Below are positions 61,019 through 64,000 of a stretch of 64,000 nucleotides of DNA, in pieces (the first letter of the stretch is position 1; every line of letters begins with the position of its first letter). The notes beneath the pieces are model-generated. The model had not been told where the DNA came from. It worked only from the letters and a program-made list of their open reading frames with translations, and ran no database searches. The DNA comes from JALFST01 sp022779285 (GTDB lineage: Bacteria; Bacillota; Clostridia; Tissierellales; Peptoniphilaceae), in assembly GCA_050313895.1 (NCBI GenBank), contig JBNPMI010000002.1. One strand, given 5' to 3'. The translations under genes and the position numbers were made by a program.

Positions 61019-61564
61019 ATGAATCAAGGAAGAATTATTGTGATTACAGGCTCACCGGGGACAGGAAAAACAACAACTGCGTCAATTGTCGCAAAGGAAT
61101 CAGATATGGATAAATCAGTGCATATGCACACCGATGACTTTTTTCATTACTTAAGCAAAGGCGCAATACCACCACATTTGCCAGAATCCAACGAGCAAAA
61201 TCTGGTTGTCATTGAAGCCTTTTTAGAAGCTGCAAAGCGATATGCTCGTGGCGGATATGATGTAATTGTAGATGGGATTGTCGGGCCATGGTTTTTGGAG
61301 CCATGGAAAGCTCTTGTTCGGGAACATTATGAGGTGCATTATATTATTTTAAGGGCAAGTAAGGAAGAAACCTTAAAGCGGGCTGTTGAACGCTCAAAGT
61401 TAGACCGAAAAACAAATATCGAATTGGTAGAAACAATGTGGGAGCAATTTTGCAATCTGGGAATATATGAATCGAATGTTGTAGATACGACCAATTATTC
61501 CATTCAAGAAACTGTTTCCGCAGTACAAGAAAAAATCGCAAGTAGGGCAGCATTGTTGTCTTAG
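61019..61564 (+). CDS. P-loop kinase-like ATPase (AAA_33/zeta-like)
   Basis: 181 residues. Walker A GSPGTGKTTTASIVAKES (about 11-28), then HMHTDDFFHYLSKGAIPPHL resembling the substrate-binding region of small-molecule kinases, and VIVDGIVGPWFLEPW. A lid-like region is RASKEETLKRAVERS. Relatives phosphorylate sugars, nucleotides or antibiotics; neighbouring resistance genes make the last possible but unproven. GGAGG precedes the ATG. Confidence 0.8.
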   Translation: MNQGRIIVITGSPGTGKTTTASIVAKESDMDKSVHMHTDDFFHYLSKGAIPPHLPESNEQNLVVIEAFLEAAKRYARGGYDVIVDGIVGPWFLEPWKALVREHYEVHYIILRASKEETLKRAVERSKLDRKTNIELVETMWEQFCNLGIYESNVVDTTNYSIQETVSAVQEKIASRAALLS

Positions 61565-61660
61565 ATTGTTTTGGTGCAATTCCCATTTATCGAGCAGATG
61601 AAGTTGGGGAGCCGCCTGGAGGCGGCGGTGCCGAAGGATAAAATAGGAGATGTTAAGGTT

Positions 61661-62392
61661 ATGAATAATGAATACGATAATGAGAAGTTTTTTGAAGAAT
61701 ATGCAAAGATGTCCCGCAGTAAAGAGGGGTTAAAAGCTGCTGGTGAATGGCATCAATTAAAACCTTTGTTTCCTTCGTTAGAAGGAAAATCTGTTCTTGA
61801 CTTGGGGTGCGGATATGGCTGGCACTGCAAGTTCGCAGAAGAACAAGGAGCTACAAAAATATTAGGGATCGATTTAAGTAAGAAAATGATTGAGGAAGCC
61901 CAAAAGCGCAATTCAGGAAATCAAATTGAATATCGTATTAGCGGATTAGAGGAATATGACTATCCAGAAAATGAATGGGATTGTGTTATATCTAATTTAG
62001 CTCTGCACTATATAGAGGACATAGTGGAAATATTTCAAAAAGTGTATAGGACATTAAAACCAGGTGGAATTTTTCTTTTTAATATCGAACACCCTGTTTT
62101 TACCGCAGGAGTTGGGCAGGATTGGATTTATACAGATGATGGGAAACCGCAATATTGGGCGATTGATAATTACTTTATAACAGGAGAACGAAATACACAT
62201 TTTTTAGGATGTGATGTAGTAAAACAACATCACACACTTACACAGATTATAATGGGATTGCTGAACAATGGGTTTGAGCTTAAAGTTGTAGAGGAAGCAG
62301 AACCGCCTAAAGAGATGATGGATATTCCGGGTATGGAAGATGAACTTCGCCGCCCGATGATGTTACTTGTAAAGGCGATAGCGAAAAAATAA
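61661..62392 (+). CDS. Class I SAM-dependent methyltransferase
   Basis: About 243 residues. Motif I is VLDLGCGYGWHCKFAEEQGA, post-I GIDLSKKMIEEAQ, and motif IV-like CVISNLALHYIEDI followed by LKPGGIFLFNIEHP. Small-molecule methyltransferase type; substrate unknown. Start chosen at MNNEYDNEKFF with AGGAG/AAGG upstream. A longer GTG frame (61571) would include GC-rich sequence unlike the gene body. Confidence 0.87.
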   Translation: MNNEYDNEKFFEEYAKMSRSKEGLKAAGEWHQLKPLFPSLEGKSVLDLGCGYGWHCKFAEEQGATKILGIDLSKKMIEEAQKRNSGNQIEYRISGLEEYDYPENEWDCVISNLALHYIEDIVEIFQKVYRTLKPGGIFLFNIEHPVFTAGVGQDWIYTDDGKPQYWAIDNYFITGERNTHFLGCDVVKQHHTLTQIIMGLLNNGFELKVVEEAEPPKEMMDIPGMEDELRRPMMLLVKAIAKK

Positions 62393-62400
62393 TATCTCTA

Positions 62401-62628
62401 TTAGGAAAACTGATATACCCCAATTTAGAGAATGGCATAGTAATTCCTAGTGATAAAGAGAAAATGATTGCACTGGCAAATAAATACATTGAAAAAGAAA
62501 ATGTAGATGCACTCATTCTCGCCTGTACGGAGCTGCCACTTGCCATAAAGCCCGAAGATGTTAATGTGCCAATCGTGAATACAACCCAAGTACATATCAA
62601 TGCAATTTACCAATATGCAATTCGATAA
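62401..62628 (+). pseudogene. C-terminal fragment of an aspartate/glutamate racemase
   Basis: The open frame LGKLIYPNLENGIVIPSDKE ... ALILACTELPLAIKPEDVNV, PIVNTTQVHINAIYQYAI-stop matches the end of Asp/Glu racemases, including the second catalytic cysteine motif ACTELPL. No N-terminal half or start is present. It lies 8 bp after the methyltransferase stop. Confidence 0.75.
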
Positions 62629-62651
62629 AAATAGCAAAGCCAGCCGAGCCA

Positions 62652-62696
62652 GTCAACGGTCAAGATGAACGGCGCATTTCATGCGCCGCCGTTGAC
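62652..62696 (+). promoter_or_regulatory. Hairpin upstream of the ANT(6) gene
   Basis: Nested inverted repeats GTCAACGG/CCGTTGAC (62652-62659, 62689-62696) and GGCGCAT/ATGCGCC (62671-62677, 62681-62687) in a GC-rich leader 90 bp ahead of the resistance gene. It could attenuate transcription or be the end of a mobile segment. Confidence 0.4.
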
Positions 62697-62784
62697 AGCC
62701 CCGCCCGTCTTTGCTAAAGGGTAATCAAGGCGGGAAAGCCCTAAAATGGCTTCACACCTATTTCAATAATTGGAGGAGATAAAA

Positions 62785-63651
62785 ATGAGATCAGAAAAGG
62801 AAGTTTATGATATTGTTTTGAATTTTGCAAAAACAGACAAACGCATTCGCATGGTTACTTTGGAAGGATCTAGAACAAATACAAATATTCCGCCTGATGA
62901 TTTTCAGGATTTTGATATTACTTTTTTTGTTACGGATATGGACAGCTTCACAAGTGATGATAAATGGCTAGATATATTTGGTGAAAGGTTGATTCTGCAA
63001 AAGCCGGAAGATATGGAATTATTTCCAGCTGTAGAAAAGGGATTTTCATATTTAATGCTGTTTACTGATGATGTTAAGATAGATTTAACTTTGCTGCCGC
63101 TGGAACTGATAGACGAGTATTTTACATGGGATAAACTGGTAAAGTTACTGTTGGATAAAGACAACCGTATCGTAAAGCCGCCAATACCAACGGATATAGA
63201 CTACCACTTGCAGAAGCCTACTCAAAGAATGTTTGACGATTGCTGTAATGAATTTTGGAATACTACAACATATGTAGTAAAGGGCTTATGCCGCAAAGAA
63301 ATTCTTTTTGCTATTGACCATATGAATGATATAGTACGAAAAGAATTGCTTCGCATGATTTCCTGGCTGATTGGTATCAAACAGGGATTTCATTTCAGTT
63401 TGGGAAAAAACTATAAATTTATGAAGCAATATGTCCCAGAGGAATTGTGGGAACGACTTATGTCCACTTATAATATGGATTCCTATCCCCATATGTGGGA
63501 ATCCTTTGAACAATGTATGGCATTGTTCCGGGAGGTTTCGTCAGAAGTGGCATGCCAGTTGGATTACCAGTATCCACTATATGATGAAAAAATCAGTAAT
63601 TATGTGATTCGGCAAAAGAAAAAATATGGCATTGAAGATGATAACAAATAA
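62785..63651 (+). CDS. ant(6): Aminoglycoside 6-nucleotidyltransferase, ANT(6)-type (streptomycin resistance)
   Basis: 288 residues closely matching ANT(6)/AadE: RMVTLEGSRTNTNIPPDDFQ with the nucleotidyltransferase GSR (28-30) and DFDITFF metal-binding residues (Asp42, Asp44), KPEDMELFPAVEKGFSYLML, KIDLTLLPLE, CCNEFWNTTTYVVKGLCRKE and ILFAIDHMNDIVRKELLRMI. It adenylylates streptomycin at the 6-position. The C-terminus ISNYVIRQKKKY is closer to the ANT(6)-Ib group, from memory. GGAGGAG precedes the ATG. No other resistance gene is seen. Confidence 0.92.
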   Translation: MRSEKEVYDIVLNFAKTDKRIRMVTLEGSRTNTNIPPDDFQDFDITFFVTDMDSFTSDDKWLDIFGERLILQKPEDMELFPAVEKGFSYLMLFTDDVKIDLTLLPLELIDEYFTWDKLVKLLLDKDNRIVKPPIPTDIDYHLQKPTQRMFDDCCNEFWNTTTYVVKGLCRKEILFAIDHMNDIVRKELLRMISWLIGIKQGFHFSLGKNYKFMKQYVPEELWERLMSTYNMDSYPHMWESFEQCMALFREVSSEVACQLDYQYPLYDEKISNYVIRQKKKYGIEDDNK

Positions 63652-64000
63652 AATTTTTTCAATCGAAAAAATTTATTTTGATTATTCAATTTTGAAAAAC
63701 TGAATACCTCAAAATCAGAAAGAGCGCGGACAAGCACTTTGAGGGATTGGCCGCCTTGTCCACCCATCCAGCGGGGCGGCGGGCGGCGGTCAAGGCCGGG
63801 TGTAACCCCGTTCATTTCAGCCTTGACGGTTGCCCGCTGTCCTGCTACTTTTCCGGGAGTGTGGCCACAACTTCGGGACACTTTGTCCACAAGTCGGAGC
63901 GTAGGACGAGGGACGGGGGCTTTCATATACCTGCCGCCGTTCTCTGAAAACAGGCCGATTTTTTGCTCATTCCCATTCGCAAAAATTCAGCCTGTTTTCC
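63652..64000. other. Gene-free GC-rich end of window
   Basis: About 350 bp after ant(6) without a supported gene. It includes TTCGGGACACTTTGTCCA (about 63871), resembling pieces of the candidate transfer-origin region at 52.13-52.17 kb. It is likely the edge of another mobile segment. Confidence 0.4.

Noticed and set aside
63747..63947. A small protein at the end of the window
   Set aside because: Low-complexity GC-rich translation without a ribosome-binding site or any recognisable motif.

Overview
The window is the replication-origin region of a Gram-positive chromosome (Firmicutes/Bacillota) with a large accessory region attached. The order gyrA-gyrB-recF-S4 protein-dnaN-dnaA (minus strand), an intergenic set of DnaA boxes, then rpmH-rnpA-yidD-yidC-jag-mnmE-mnmG-rsmG-cinA-parA-parB (plus strand) is the classical Firmicutes oriC layout. 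The gene content (pta, a thioredoxin reductase that seems unable to use NADPH, a SigB/F-type sigma factor) suggests an anaerobic Clostridia/Tissierellia-like host. I cannot name genus or species from sequence alone.

Region 1 (1-30.3 kb) is core chromosome. A three-gene regulatory cassette (STAS anti-anti-sigma, a shortened RsbW-like anti-sigma, SigB/F-like sigma) sits directly behind gyrA. DnaA boxes flank dnaA on both sides, including a 46-bp palindrome between dnaA and rpmH. The rsmG-cinA gap holds several parS-like palindromes just before parA/parB. Metabolic and RNA-modification genes follow: pta, pncB, a SPOUT methyltransferase, a HAD phosphatase, thioredoxin with its reductase, a G5 lipoprotein and an RlmD-type methyltransferase.

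Region 2 (30.5-49 kb) is a defence-like island entered through an IS30-family element whose transposase has an in-frame stop. It carries (a) an ABC-three-component (ABC-3C) conflict system; (b) an HTH regulator; (c) the most interesting locus, a four-gene operon of about 10.5 kb. Its first protein joins a DruA-like (DUF4338) half to a DptF-like P-loop ATPase. A DptG-sized protein follows, then a giant DptH-like protein with an internal PD-(D/E)XK-like motif and a C-terminal FtsK/HerA motor, and finally an SfsA-type nuclease. No dnd DNA-modification genes lie nearby. Then come a Fic protein, a NUDIX hydrolase and a Phd-Doc toxin-antitoxin pair.

Region 3 (49-64 kb) is a mosaic of mobile DNA. 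A GC-rich integrative mobilizable element (about 50.9-56.3 kb) has an HTH regulator, Cys-rich protein, RepA_N initiator, MobV relaxase and large serine recombinase. It is followed by prophage debris (HNH nuclease, terminase and tail fragments, a dead recombinase), a RelB/DinJ-YafQ pair, a DJ-1/PfpI protein, a frameshifted secreted-protein gene, a P-loop kinase, a methyltransferase, a racemase fragment and an ANT(6) streptomycin-resistance gene. A dispersed repeat of about 300-400 bp occurs three times. Two copies form the leaders of otherwise unrelated genes (NUDIX and PfpI), which also share the same 3' hairpin, as if the gene in the middle had been exchanged. No rRNA, tRNA or CRISPR array was seen.
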